A DNA stretch of 64,000 bases. Source: Pagrus major. Its lineage: Eukaryota; Chordata; Actinopteri; Spariformes; Sparidae. Under the pieces are notes generated by a model. That model saw only the letters and a program-made list of their open reading frames with translations. It ran no database searches and was not told the origin of the DNA. Position numbers and translations under genes: made by a program. The stretch lies in contig NC_133218.1 of assembly GCF_040436345.1 (NCBI RefSeq), forward strand, positions 9,925,039-9,989,038, read 5' to 3'. Below, one piece after another: positions 25,504 through 37,379 of this stretch (the first letter of the stretch is position 1; each line of letters starts with the position of its first letter).

Positions 25504-26378
25504 ATGTTTAAAGGTTTGGGGACGTGGTTGGGTTTGGAGAGCCCGACGTTCACGAAGACGTCGGATGACAAAGAGCTGATTGTGGAGCAGGAAGAAAAGG
25601 TGGTGGAAGCACAAAACGAGGTAAACAAACGGCAACCAGCTGACGAGGATGGAGAACCAGAGACGAACCAGGAGAACTCTGAGCAGGAAAAAGGACTGGG
25701 TGGTGAGGAAAAAAACACCTGTTTTCTCTATATTGTTTTTGATTTTGCCAAATAAATTCATTTAACGTCGTGCTGGGAACGAGCAAACTTCCCCCTCAGT
25801 GGCTCGATGATTTGGTGTCTTATCCACCGTGATGTGATTCTGTCTGTCTATAAAAGTGTTCATTTTGTTAAAATGTAACTAAGGTTTCGTTTTTTAGCCG
25901 TGTTGTTTGTTGTCCAGCGCCAACAGGAGGCTGTCTGACTGCAGGAGAAGCTGTCTTCTGATATAGCTGTGTTATAATGTGGTAGCAGTGTTTTTGGTGA
26001 CAGTCCCACAGTCTGATGCTGTTGTTGTCTTCTCCTCTTCCTCCTCCGTCTGAAGATTACATCTTCAGTTTTGCCTCAACTGCCACGAAGAAGATCTCTG
26101 AGTCGGTGGTGGAGACAGCTCAGAGCATCAAGAAGACTGTGGAGGAAGGAAAAATCGACGGCATCATTGACAAGGCATGTCGCTTAATTGACTTGTCTGA
26201 CAAGTTTGGCTGCAGTTAGAAGACAGCTGTGGTTAGAAATGTGGAAGAACAGAATTTTTACTTGTTGTCAGTGCAGAAATTTGCTCAACTTGACATCACA
26301 CCATCGTGACAGTATTCCTGTAGAAATGTTGCTTAATACTAGACTTTTTCCCAAATAATAAGCAAATTCCTCCATTGA

Positions 26379-26422
<44 letters not shown>

Positions 26423-29400
26423 TTGCAGACTTTCCTTGGAGACTTCCAAAAGGAGCAAGAGAAGTTTGTTCAAGAGAAGAAGGCAAAAAAATCTGGTAAA
26501 GTCAGAAGACTAGCTTTCAGTGAAGTTGCATATTTTTCACATCGTGGGTGACTGGGGAACTTTCTTTGAATCAGTGGTCCTCATAATTTCCTCTGTGCAT
26601 AATATGGTATTTTAAAAAAACATAATACGATGCAATGAGTCAATCAAACTCCATTTATATAGCACCTTATACAAGTTAGTGCAGTTCAGTTCAAGACACA
26701 ACCAATATAAAGCATAAAACAATTGGAGACAAATGCACATGAAAAATACAAAAGTTATGAAATCATAACAACAAAATGTAATCATTTCAGTCAAAAGTTA
26801 AAGTTAGAGCTGAAAATTAGACATGTAAGGCACAATATCAGTCATTCCTTATTTTTTTCTGTATATAACGAAATGTAATTGTTACAACATTGTAATACAT
26901 AGCAGTGAGGTTGTGGATTGCAACTGAACACTGCTCGTCTCAACCTCCTCTACTATAGTCACTAAAAACACAAAAGGCCGTCTCTAGAGCCCAGGTTGGT
27001 CTTTGTTTTGTTTTTATGGGCGACTGTAGACACATGTTAGTGCAACGTGGTGGACTCCATGGAAGAGGCCTGTTCTAAGGCAACAAAATCACAACCATTC
27101 TTAGTTTCAGGCGATTTTACAAAAAAGAAAACATATTAATGAACGTAACATTCAATGTCTGCACCTAAAGCCCCATAAAGTGAAGTGTCGGTGAAACTCC
27201 AGGTATATGCTTGTGTGTATCTTAGACATCAGACAGGCAATATATTGTTGTAACATCTCTCTGAACACAAGTTTTTATCTGATGTTTGTGTGTCAAAGTG
27301 AATGTTTGTGTGCTGATGTTTGTGTCTAGAAGCAGCAGTGCCTCCCTGGGTTGGCTACAACGAGGAGGAGACAATCCAACAACAGATCCTCGCTCTGTCA
27401 GCTGTGAGCAAACACTTGATACACTATATTATTGTGTCAACATAATCACTGTCCTGCCCTTTTTGTTAAATATTTGCTCTCTGAATGTAGGACAAGCGAA
27501 ATTTCCTGCGGGACCCTCCGGCTGGCGTCCAGTTCCACTTCGACATGGAGCAGATGTATCCTCTGGCTGCAGTGATGCTGGAGGAAGACCAGCTCCTCAA
27601 CCGCATGCGCTTTGACCTGGTTCCGAAACAGTCAGTAGTCTTCCAAGTGTGTGTGGTTGTAAGCAGTGTGTACAGTGTGTATTTTACATTACAGTCTGTT
27701 TCTGCAGTAGTGTTAACCAGACAGAATTTAATTTACCTGTGGTAATGATGGTGATGTGTTTGTGTTTGACAGTGTGAAGGAGGAGGTTTTCTGGAGGAAT
27801 TATTTCTACCGGGTGTCTCTGGTCAAGCAGTCAGCTCAGCTCACAGCGCTGGCAGCCCAGCAGCAGCAGAAGGACGGTGAGGACAGGGCAGCCACTGAGG
27901 ATGTCTTCTTAACAGGTCAGACTTTGATCCACGCTTAACAACAGCTGAGATGCTGCACAGGGTTATTTTCTGTGTTATTGTGGCAGTTTTTATTCGCCCC
28001 AAACATCCAGATTACTTTTCTGGATGTACAGATGGGAAAACTCCCTAAAACTCCAGAAATATTGTATGTGTATGCATGATTTCCATCAGGTATTAAGCTG
28101 TTTGTAAGCATGGTTCTGTTTTACAGATCTCAATCATTATTGTACTGGACACACAGTGTATTAGGCAACAGTTCGCCATGAACTGATATAGACCTGCCTT
28201 TAATCACATAGGTTTGCATACAATACACCATGGGTTAGGTCTGTCAGTGAAATCTTGTGGCTACTTATAGAATGTATTACATTAATTCATCTCATGTATC
28301 TCTAAACTATCGTTGGCAGTCAGATCTCAATTTTGAATTCTGAGAAAGTCAGTCAACTTTGAAACAGTCTTTACAAGGTGCTTAATAACTGAGGAGAAAA
28401 TGAATATTATGACAGGGTAACAGGATGATTCTTACAGTAAAAGAAAAAGAGTGATTATTCAATCACACAATATCAAAATTAAGTTTAGACATGCGCCTTG
28501 ATGTGGTTGATATTTTACAAATGACTGTTTTGAAAATATACTGTAAATATAAAAGTACTGTACAAAAAAAGAACAAATGCATCAGTAAAATTAGTTAACA
28601 ACCTGAATGAAGAGAGATTTATAATGATTTCTTCTTTCACCTCATTCCATATACCACCAGTGACTTGCTTTGTGAAGGTGGCACATTCACATTCACGTTC
28701 TTCTTTTATACCTTTACCTCTGTGATAAATGGCGTTTGCATAGTTGTGGTGGGTGCACATAGCATATACATCTGCCCCCCAGCTGTACTCTCTTTCCACT
28801 CTTTATTTATGCAAAATGATTGCAGAACAATTATTATTATTGTTCTTCAACAGAAGGTGTGGTAAGAGGACAATCTGCTTTGTCACCACGTTTTCCTGCT
28901 TGTTCCACCACAAATGTTCTCATTGCTTTTGTTTTTTGATTCACTATCAGGAAGTGCTCATGGATTATTTGCTCTGTGTGGGGAGGGCCTTTGCTACCCT
29001 AAATTGGTGCATAAATCTGAGATTTGATTGGATGTCTGGGAGCAAAAGAACTTAAACCTGAGGGTGTGGCATTATTGAGCTCTTGTAGGATCGAAGGCCA
29101 TCACAGTGATGTTAGGAAGGTGAAAATTAATGAGAATCAAAGTCGGCAGTTCTTGCCATCCACTTCATTATTTTTCAGCTTGTCATGGCTCTTAGTGCCA
29201 CTCCTGCTGTACACAACCTGTATTACAAACCACAGCCCTGTCTGTGATTTAGAGCTAATCCATGGGTCACTGATTTAAGCAAACACACTGTGATTTGCAA
29301 GAGGAAAATTAACAGCACTGTATTATTTTTTGTAGACAATGTCAGACCAAAAACTCCACCAGTTTCCATCGGCGACATACAGAAGGTAAGGCTATTGAAA

Positions 29401-29956
29401 TGAAGATGTGTATGGTGTGTATGCATATCTTGATCTAATTTTCTAACAATCATTTCAATAGAGATAAAGTTGAATTTCTTTCCTGTCCGTGTGTCTCTCA
29501 GCCACCTCAGGAAGAAGAGGAGGAGATGTCGACAAGTCCTGGAGTTTCCGAGTTTGTAAGCGACGCTTTCGACGAGACGGCCATCAACCAGGAAGACCTG
29601 AGGAAAGAGATGGAGCAGCTGGTGCTGGATAAGAAGGACAGCCTCAACTCTGCTGATGGTTAGCTCTTTACAGTTTTTATTGATTCTTCAGCTGAATGTT
29701 GCCTCTCACGTGCTCTTATCACACGGCTGCTTGTATTTTACTGAGTGACGAATTCAGCCTATTTAGATTTTAGATATTGAGAATTATATACATAGTATTG
29801 ACTTGTCTCTTTCCCGTACATTCAGATGAGTCAGCAGACTGGGAGAAGGAGCTGCAGCAGGAGCTTCAGGAGTACGAGGTGGTGACGGAGTCAGACAACA
29901 AAGACGACCAGTGGGATCAAGAGATCGAGAAGATGCTGCAAGCTGACGAGAGTTAA
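25504..29956 (+). CDS. syap1: SYAP1, synapse-associated protein 1 (BSD domain)
   Basis: Nine exons: 25504-25702, 26056-26174, 26429-26495, 27330-27403, 27491-27630, 27773-27915, 29336-29385, 29502-29658 and 29826-29956 (TAA). The spliced frame is continuous, 359 codons plus stop, close to human SYAP1 (about 352). Residues about 70-130 form the lysine/glutamate-rich segment with [10 protein letters not shown]; the BSD domain covers roughly 154-215 and includes FWRNYFYRV; a conserved acidic C-terminus contains [14 protein letters not shown] and [21 protein letters not shown]1 is a cytosolic/perinuclear protein linked to mTORC2-dependent AKT1 phosphorylation and abundant in neurons (established knowledge). 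Intron 2 uses a GC donor (AAG|GCATGT). Exon 3's acceptor follows a (GT)n tract. No lesion is visible. The 3'UTR runs to about 30.45 kb. Confidence 0.96.
26382..26420. repeat. (GT)n microsatellite next to syap1 exon 3
   Basis: About 19 GT units ending eight bases before the exon 3 boundary, leaving only atttgcag as the acceptor core. Confidence 0.95.
26620..26800. repeat. Dispersed repeat fragment in syap1 intron 3
   Basis: The phrase ccatttatatagcacctt followed by an AT-rich body is a familiar motif of a fish interspersed repeat. Only a fragment is recognisable. Confidence 0.4.
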
Positions 29957-30450
29957 ACAACTTTTCTGTGTTTATCCTGTACAGTGATGTGGCCCAGAAT
30001 GGATGAAAAGTGACCGGTGATGCAAAGGGGGATGAACTTCCACATCATCTGCCCCACCCAACTGCGATTGCTATCTTGTAAACATTCTCCTGTACGTGAT
30101 GAAGGTGTAGATCTAATAGCAAGAGTGTGTCACCTCTGCTGAAAACGGCAGTTATGTTCAGGTGTATTAGTAAAGTGCTACTTCATTGCTCCTTCCTTAA
30201 TTGGTTTAACTGACTTGCTTTCCTTCACCCTCTCTGTTTTTGCTGGGGAAAGCTGCTCGACGGCACTCCAGTACAAGTACCTTGAATTTTATAATGGGAG
30301 GAGACTGTTTGTAATGATGGTTTAAATGTATGTTTCCACTGCTGCTTTCTGGTGGGTTGTACAGTAAAGTCTTAGTATAGTAACAGAAAAGTTCAATCAA
30401 ATGTAAAGTTACACTTATGTAAATAAAGAGGATTCTAACACTATACTGTA
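29957..30450 (+). other. syap1: syap1 3'UTR with polyadenylation signal
   Basis: Follows the TAA at 29954-29956. AATAAA at 30422-30427 is the likely poly(A) signal, giving a 3'UTR of about 490 bases. The whole UTR and its downstream flank have a diverged second copy at 51.55-52.15 kb that has no coding exon in front of it. Confidence 0.75.
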
Positions 30451-30564
30451 CATCTGCTTGGCTTTTTGCATTTTGTATCACAGTTTTAAAAAAAAGTCCC
30501 TTGTGCATGTCTGTTTTACTTTTTTTCTCTGCAACTGAAATACAGTACAAGGGGGGATTGTGTT

Positions 30565-30830
30565 CTTGAAAAATGTGTTTTTGTGATTTTGAAGAATGCT
30601 ACAAAGCCTGATGTGAGGCTATAACACTTGACATGAATTCATTTGCATACTGGTACATTCCATATTTGACCTCCTTGTACATTTAATATGATTGAAGTTA
30701 AGATTATATACAGGACAAGAGGTGAGATTAAACTTATCAAATAGTTGAGCCAATATTAGCATTTATAATGAAAAAAAAGTATTTCATTCAAAACAAATGC
30801 AAAATAGATGGATTTTTTTTTGTCACACGA
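30565..30830 (+). repeat. Duplicated flank block X (first copy)
   Basis: Segment 30568-30690 recurs at about 38590-38725, and 30735-30828 recurs at about 39545-39640, same strand and same order. Shared wording includes tttttgtgattttgaagaat and gcatttataat followed by an A-run. It also matches about 52100-52150 in part. This is segmental duplication, not a mobile element with recognisable ends. Confidence 0.75.
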
Positions 30831-31742
30831 TAGGCCACAAAAGCATTTGTCTTCAAGTTCAGACCATCTTTTTGGCAGAAGATGACATTACACCCTCAGA
30901 GTATAGGACACTGTCCACTGCTGACAAGCATGCACAAACATTTTCTGCTGTGCTTCACCTTACCCTGCGAAAAGCACGCCCAATGATTAATCTATTAGGG
31001 AAAGGGCCTCAGTCGCCCACGATTTCTGCTATGGTTTTTACATGGAGATGGATGATAACCAACTTGTGGCTTGAGATTGTCTGCTGACTCTCTGTTTCTC
31101 AAGCTGTTAATTTTTTTCTGTTGCTTTCTGTCTGTCTTCCACTCTCACTCTCTCTGTCCCTCACAGCAGATCTTGCGGGTCACAAATGTAGTCACTTTTG
31201 TCTGTGTGTGTGTGTCTGTGTGTGTCTGTGCCTGTCTGTTATTCCAAGCAAACCTGCCATCACCGAGACAGAGGGCCCTTTATTACCAAAGTCCAACCAA
31301 TTCAACTGACAAATCCTGCTCCAAACAAACACACACACACACATGCAAACACACACTCATGCAAACACAAACACACACACTCAACCAGTCACATAGACAG
31401 TTGAACAGAAGAGAGGAGCCAGGTGCTGAATCTAGCCATTTCCTTCTTTCTCCCCCTCCCACAAGAAAACTTGCCAAGGTAAGTGAAGCCAAAGAAAAAT
31501 ACTAACCGTCAGTTATATTGCTAACGTTATAGAAACAAGCTAGGCTACAACGTTATAATGCTGTAATTTAGCATTTAGTATAGCTTGTTAAAATTGTATC
31601 ACTGTTACATTATAAGTTAATACTAATTTCTGTTCTATATAAAGCTATATAAATAATAATTTTATTTATTACGTATTCTATGCTAACATGCTCACAGTGA
31701 TGTTTCAAAGTTCAAGGTGATTTATTTGCGATTATGCAACAC
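30826..31742 (+). repeat. Deleted copy of the 56.4-62.2 kb segment
   Basis: Three consecutive parts match distant blocks in the same order: 30826-31460 matches about 56416-57072, 31457-31675 matches about 59618-59890, and 31677-31742 matches about 62178-62242. The copy thus lacks about 2.5 kb, a smaller piece of about 60 bp and about 2.3 kb relative to the long version. The junctions fall in short shared wording (ctccc; tacgtat). CA/GT microsatellites lie at about 31198-31230 and 31327-31382. The end of a putative first exon with splice donor (caagaaaacttgccaag, then gtaagtg, 31461-31485) is retained. Confidence 0.8.
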
Positions 31743-31766
31743 AGAGTTGCATAATGAAATTAAAGT

Positions 31767-34709
31767 TTAGATCTCCATGCCACAAAAAGCCTGCCAGACC
31801 TGGGAAGTGAACTGGGGGCCGCGATCCGAGACAATGTAAGAGGGGAGTCCATGGAGCCGGAAAACATGGAGGGTGTGCAGGTCGGTGGTCTCAGAGGCAG
31901 ATGGGAGCTTAACCAGGGGAATGTAGTGAGTCATCTTGGAGAAGCGATCCACTATGGTGAGAATAATGGCGTGTCCATCAGAGAACGGAAGACCAGTAAC
32001 AACATCCACAGCTATATGGGACCAACCTGGACGAATGGCCCCACTGTAACACCTCGGACCAGACCTCCTCTGGCAAGAATAGGCGGTTAGGTGGACCTGT
32101 ATCAGGGTCAGGGTAACTGTGTTGGGCCTCCCGCAGAATTGTCTCAATCTCCCAGGTAGTAGCTCCAATGATCCGGGGAATGAGTACAATGGGCTTGGGG
32201 TAAGCAGGAGTTGCATCAGAGGAGAAGAGGCAAGAGAGGGAATCTGGCTTTCCATTTTCGGGAGCCGGGACAGTAAGAGAGGGTGTAGTTAGAGCGACTA
32301 AGGAATCAATCAGGCTCAACTCCCACCAGTGAGCCTGGTGGGAGTTGAGCCTTCTGGCAGAGTGCGGGTAAAAACGGTTCTTGTGGTCCGTCCAAATGAG
32401 GAAGGGCTCCAGGGTACCCTCCAGCCAGTGTCGCCACTCCTGGAGAGCCAAGACCACTGCCAAAAGCTCTCTATTTCCTATGTCATAATTTCTCTCCGCA
32501 GGGGAGAGATGTCAGGTGAAAAAGGCACAGGGATAAAGCTTATGTGTAGTAGCATTACGCTGGGAGAGAATGGCCCCCACGTCGGAATCTGAGTCCTCCA
32601 CCTCTACCACGAACTGACAATCCGGGTCGGGATGCTGAAGGACAGGGGCGTGAGTGAATTGCATTGAACTGTCATAAGGGCGGTGAGGTGGCAGAGACAG
32701 GGCTAGTTCTTAAAGAACACAGTAGACAGATCATGGTATGCTGGCGGCACTAGAGACAAATCTGGGGGTTTAGGAGGGATGGAAGCAGATACCTTGACTG
32801 ATGTAGCGGCGGAGTGGAGACAGTGGGATTGGCAAAAGGTGCTCCAGCTGGAAATGGAGGCTGCAGTCCAGTCTATGTGGGGGTTTTGAAGACATAGCCA
32901 GGGGAGACCCAGTGTGACTGGGGCAGAGCGTGAGGGGATGACGAACAGCTGGAGACACACACGATGATTTCCAGAGATGAGTAAGGTGATGGGTACTGTG
33001 CGATGAGTAATGGTGGCCAAACGCCACCCATCTAGGGCAATTACCATTTTGGGGGTGTTGAGGGGTTCAATGGGGATGAGTGTCTGTTCAACCAGGGCAG
33101 AGTCAATGAAGCTGTCGTCAGCGCCAGAATCCATAAAAACATTAATGGGAATGGACTTACGTGACCACTGGAGGGATGCCGGAAGATTGATACGGACTGG
33201 AGGGCTGGAACTGGAGGAAGTCTGGCTCACCAATGTGCCCTCTTTCACTGGCAAACCGGTCCTTTTGGCAGAGCCAGGCAGAAGGCGAGGTAGTGTCCGG
33301 GCTGACCACAGTAGATGCACAGCTGGTTTGTAATACGGCGTAGACATTCCTCAGGAGTCAAACGAGTTCTTCTCCCCTGCATTGGTTCCTCCAGGGCAGC
33401 AGGGGGAGCTCTGAGGATCCAGGAGGGACATGGGGAACTCCGAGGTGCTGGCAGAGACTGGGGGATCTGACTAGGGTTGGAGCTAGCTGGCCTACGACTG
33501 GTGGACGCTTTCTCTCTCTGTCTCTCCCTAAGACGATTATCCTATCGGATAACGAAATGAGTTGCTCAAGGGATGCTGGCTCTTCTCGAGAAGCTAACTC
33601 ATCATGTAAATTATCTGCAGATGCGGAAATCAATGGAGTAGGCTGCCACTGACTGGGAACCCTGGCGTAAGGGGAATAACCTACTTGCTGCCTCCAAGCC
33701 CTGTACCGAGTAATCAAAAACCCGCATCTCATTCACAAAAGTGACATGAGAGTCGAGAGCCCCACTCCCATAATGCTGTTCCCCACTGTGTTGCCTTCCC
33801 TCTCAACAGATTCATGGTATAAGCTATCTGTGACTTATCTGAAGCATAACTGGAAGGTTGTAAATTAAACACATGTGAACATTGTAATAAAAAACTACCA
33901 CAGGAACCAAGGTCTGAGTAATGTTCAGGAGGGGGAACAAAAGGTTCCTTGGCCAGGGGAGAAGGAGGTCGGGCTGAGTTTGTAGTAGGTGGATTACTCA
34001 CAGTAGCAGGTGTAGCTGAGGGGGGTGCAGGTGGCTGGGAGGCAAGCAGGTTGATTTGGTGGCCGAGGTGGGAGACATTGGAGCACAAAGGCTAGAGTGA
34101 TTCCATAACCTCCCGGAGCATATGCTCATGTTTTCCCAGGAGGATGCCTTGAGCGTTTAGAGCCTGGTGGAGGGATTCCGGATCCGCTGGGTCCATAGTT
34201 GGCCAGATGATTCTTTTACAACGTGTTGTGAATGGTAGGACCCAAAAGCGGACGAGGCAGGGAGTAGAGTATAAGGAGGTTTATTTAACTTCACAAGGTA
34301 AATGCAGGTGAAGGTGGAGAGATACTCATGCTGGAGACTTCCTCCGAGAGGTGGAAGGAGGAGGAGAGGTTGATCACGGTGGCGCTGGTGGATAGCGTGG
34401 CATGTGGGAGCTCAGGTGAGCGCAGGGCAAGGTTGTTGTCTGCAGAGGTGCGGAGAGCTGGGTACTGGAAGCGGAGCCACTGGTAGCTGGGAATGCAGGT
34501 GATCACATGTCTGGCTGACAAAATCATCTGGCAGCAGGTAGCATGAAGACCAGGGCTTATCAGCAGGCACTGATTGCCAACCTGCTGCAGGTGTATGTGT
34601 GACAGCAGCTGAGGGGAAACCCCGCCCAGCTTCTCAGTGCACCTCAGCAAGAACAACAGAAAGCAAAAAACCACCAAAACACACAAAAAAAACTTGACAG
34701 GCTGTGACA
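31767..34709 (-). mobile_element. Truncated, internally deleted Ty3/gypsy retrotransposon
   Basis: Read on the minus strand: an LTR-like end (34709-about 34227, starting TGTCACAG and containing an AATAAA), a gag start at 34196 with a stop at 34094-34092, gag-type sequence to about 33360, an aspartic protease with the DSGAD motif near 33120, a sharp junction near 32695 where the reverse-transcriptase core should be, then RNase H sequence (about 32690-32300) and part of the integrase core (to 31767). The second LTR and the integrase end are absent. Frames are broken in gag and RNase H. It is a dead remnant inserted between duplicated sequence at 31.74 kb and the PLL gene at 35.0 kb. Confidence 0.9.
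34227..34709 (-). repeat. Probable 5' LTR of the gypsy remnant
   Basis: On the minus strand it begins TGTCACAGCCTGTC and ends in CA just before the leader of gag, and carries an AATAAA near its 3' side. TG...CA ends and the position before gag fit an LTR. No second copy exists in the window to confirm the borders. Confidence 0.5.
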
Positions 34710-35003
34710 GACTGTGCCAATTGATAAGAGCACAGAATGGTCCCTGTGTGTGTTTTGAGCCTGGACTCATTTGTATTCATTGATAAGAGAATATAGATAA
34801 CAAAACAGGCTTTTGGATGAGAATAGTATAGTTTAAAAATATGTCAATATGTCAAGCTTGTGCTACCTCTAGGTATGGACTTGGTGTTTTTTTTAATTTG
34901 CTGACTAACTGTTCTCCCTGCCTATCCAAAAGTAAACTTTAGATTTGTTCCTCTTTTACAACTACAGTTTGCTGTCTTTGTTTCTTTTCAGCAGTAGTTA
35001 CCA

Positions 35004-37160
35004 ATGGAGCTCCGACTGACTGATAATCTGAGGGCTGTGTTCATCTTGATCATCCTCCTCTCCTCAGGTAAGATAACCACAGTAGGGAAAAAAGCATCTT
35101 TTAGCCTCATATTATTCCAATGATGGCATTAATGCTAGTGACTGATTTACATGCAAATTAAACTTGTCGGTTACAATTATTCGACGCAGTTTTGACTGAT
35201 AGATTGAAACAAGGATCAATTAAACCTCTCTTTTTTTTCTTTTCTTTTTCACATTTTCATGTAAAACCTTTTCACAAGTTTCTGCAGCAACTTCACAAGT
35301 CCAACATCTTACTTTGAGCTCATTAGAATGTGTTTGCGAAAATCGGATTTTCCTTATTTAAAAACAAAAAAACAACACTCAGTCAAAACTGGATGAAATC
35401 AATCTTTTATGGTGAATGTGTTTTGTTGTGTGAGCTCATCTGTTTCTCAGTGGGTTTATGTGTGAAACTGCAGTGTTGTGACAGTTTTACATTCACAATC
35501 TCACAAAAAAGACTGCATTTTAAATGTTCCTACTTGTGTCTCTTTCAGGTTCAAGTGAAGACCCGGACTTTAACTTTTGTGGCACCTGGCTCCATGGCAA
35601 AGGCTCCCTGAGCGTCAATGTCAACCTGACCCCAGGCTGTAATGGGATTTCAATCTCAGCCAATGAGAGCTCTCTGTCCATCGATGGGCAGATCACAGCC
35701 AAATGCAAATGGTCTGATGTAATTCCCCTTGACAAGTTTGGTCTTGATTCATCAAAAGATAGTTACTTCTGTCTGTACTGGGAGCCGTTGCTGGACCAGT
35801 TGAAGCTGCAGGTAAATCAGGAACAGGAGGAAGGAGGCAATATGAGGGTTTATTGACCAGTATGTGTCCATGCAGCGGGTCATCACCTCTCACATCTAAA
35901 CACTATTATAACGTCATCTGTCATTCTTCAGTCTGGCTCAGTAATGAAAGTACTGAAAAGACAAGTACACTGTTTTCCTCTGATTACAAGTAATCATCAG
36001 TCTACAAAGTAGAAGGTTTGAAAACAAAACTAGGATCCTTTTTTGGGGGGGTATCTACAATATCAGTTCTGAAAGTGAAATAGTAAGCTGTTCTACAAAA
36101 ATGTGTGTACGTAAAATGTGTAAGACTCAGACGCAGAGTATATGACACAGCAGCTTCATGGCAGTCCTCATTAAAGAGCTTAATGGCCGATGTTTGTTTT
36201 TGTTTTGTTTTTGTCATATTTTGTTGTACAGGTCGGAGGACAGAACCTCACTCTGTGCTGGCCTGCCAGCCTACAGGGCTCCTGCTGCACGGATCTGGCT
36301 AATGGTGCAAACAAACCCAAGGCACTCTATGGCATCATCAATGCAATGGTCAAAACCGATATGCTCAGCCATGATATACGGACAGGCTACATTTTCAATG
36401 GAAGCCCCATCAACTGCAGTAAGAGAGAATGGATGTTGTCTGCACATCTGTAAATGGAATATGTTCAGAAAGAGAAACGTTTTTTGATTTAACCCATTAT
36501 ATTCTGTTTCAGTAAATCCAGTAAGATTTTCCACATTGATTGTTAACATTTCCTCTTGTGCAGTCAAACACACAATATGTTTGTAAGGATTACCTTCAAA
36601 ATAAAAGCATCAAAACTAGCCAGAAACCAAAATATGATACAAACAGACTTAAGAATCAGATTCTTATTTAAGTGTCAGAGTTTAGAGTTTGTATGTATAA
36701 TGGTTGTTTTAAAATGTATTTATTTTTTCAGGTGAGTTATGTGATCGAGCGGACCAGGAATCTACCCAAGTCAACATGTAATTTCCTCTCTTTTTTCTCA
36801 AATGCGACATCACATTTGTTGTCAAAGTACCATGACAGGGTGTTTTTATCAACATCCTCCTCCTCATATGGCTTTTTCTTAATTGCCAAGCCCACTGTTG
36901 CGAAGCTTTGTGTAATCAAGTGCATGAACTTTGACAACAACAGGAAGCTAAGCTTTACACTATATCAGGGTGGGGGTAACAAACATAACCTTGCTTCTAA
37001 GTGGCTTGAAGCCACAGTTTCTAACTTAATATCATGGCAGTGTGTGTTAGTGTGTGTGTGTCTCTGTGTTGAGGTTCCAAGGTGTCGGGATTGTTGAGCA
37101 TACCTGTGCTCGCAGCTTCATCGTGGAGATGGAGGAGGAGGCGTCAACCTGACATCAAAT
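35004..37160 (+). CDS. PLL-domain module A of an ADGRG1/GPR56-like receptor, secreted-form candidate
   Basis: Exons 35004-35067 (signal peptide, hydrophobic VFIILI-type core), 35549-35811 and 36232-36418 join in one open frame. Exon 4 starts after CAG at 36732 and, read on, meets TAA at 36779-36781: about 187 residues. The domain matches the PLL (pentraxin/laminin/neurexin-like) N-terminus of ADGRG1/GPR56-group adhesion GPCRs: DFNFCGTW near the start, ISISANESSLSI, the diagnostic FCLYW, and the LTLCW and SCCTDL cysteine strands. If exon 4 is spliced earlier (AT|GTAATT), a further exon ending at 37160 is frame-disrupted compared with copy C (about ten bases missing). No GPS or transmembrane exon follows on this strand; AATAAA at 37601-37606 could end the transcript. 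So it may encode a soluble PLL protein or be a decaying receptor fragment. A possible 5' exon end with splice donor lies at 31461-31485. Confidence 0.62.
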
Positions 37161-37379
37161 GTAAGACACATACAGAGGAAGAGCCAAAACTTGACTTATT
37201 TAAATTAAAGGGATAAAGCAATATTCATGTAAGATATGTAAGAAAATTTCATCACAAGGTCCATTAAGTAGCGGTTGTGGAGATTTTTAAACATCAGGAT
37301 GAAGTGATTGTTGTCGTGTTTTGTGTTTGTCTTGCTATGGACCCTGAGTCTGAAATAAAGATATATATATAAATATATA

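Noticed and set aside
25420-25786. Minus-strand frames of 78-113 codons
   Set aside because: Antisense to syap1 exon 1 and its 5'UTR.
31851-32592. Plus-strand frames of 79-87 codons
   Set aside because: Antisense to the gypsy integrase and RNase H remnants.
36672-37097. 141-codon plus-strand frame as an additional protein
   Set aside because: It reads exon 4 of PLL copy A in the wrong phase and runs through intron; copy C does not keep this frame open.
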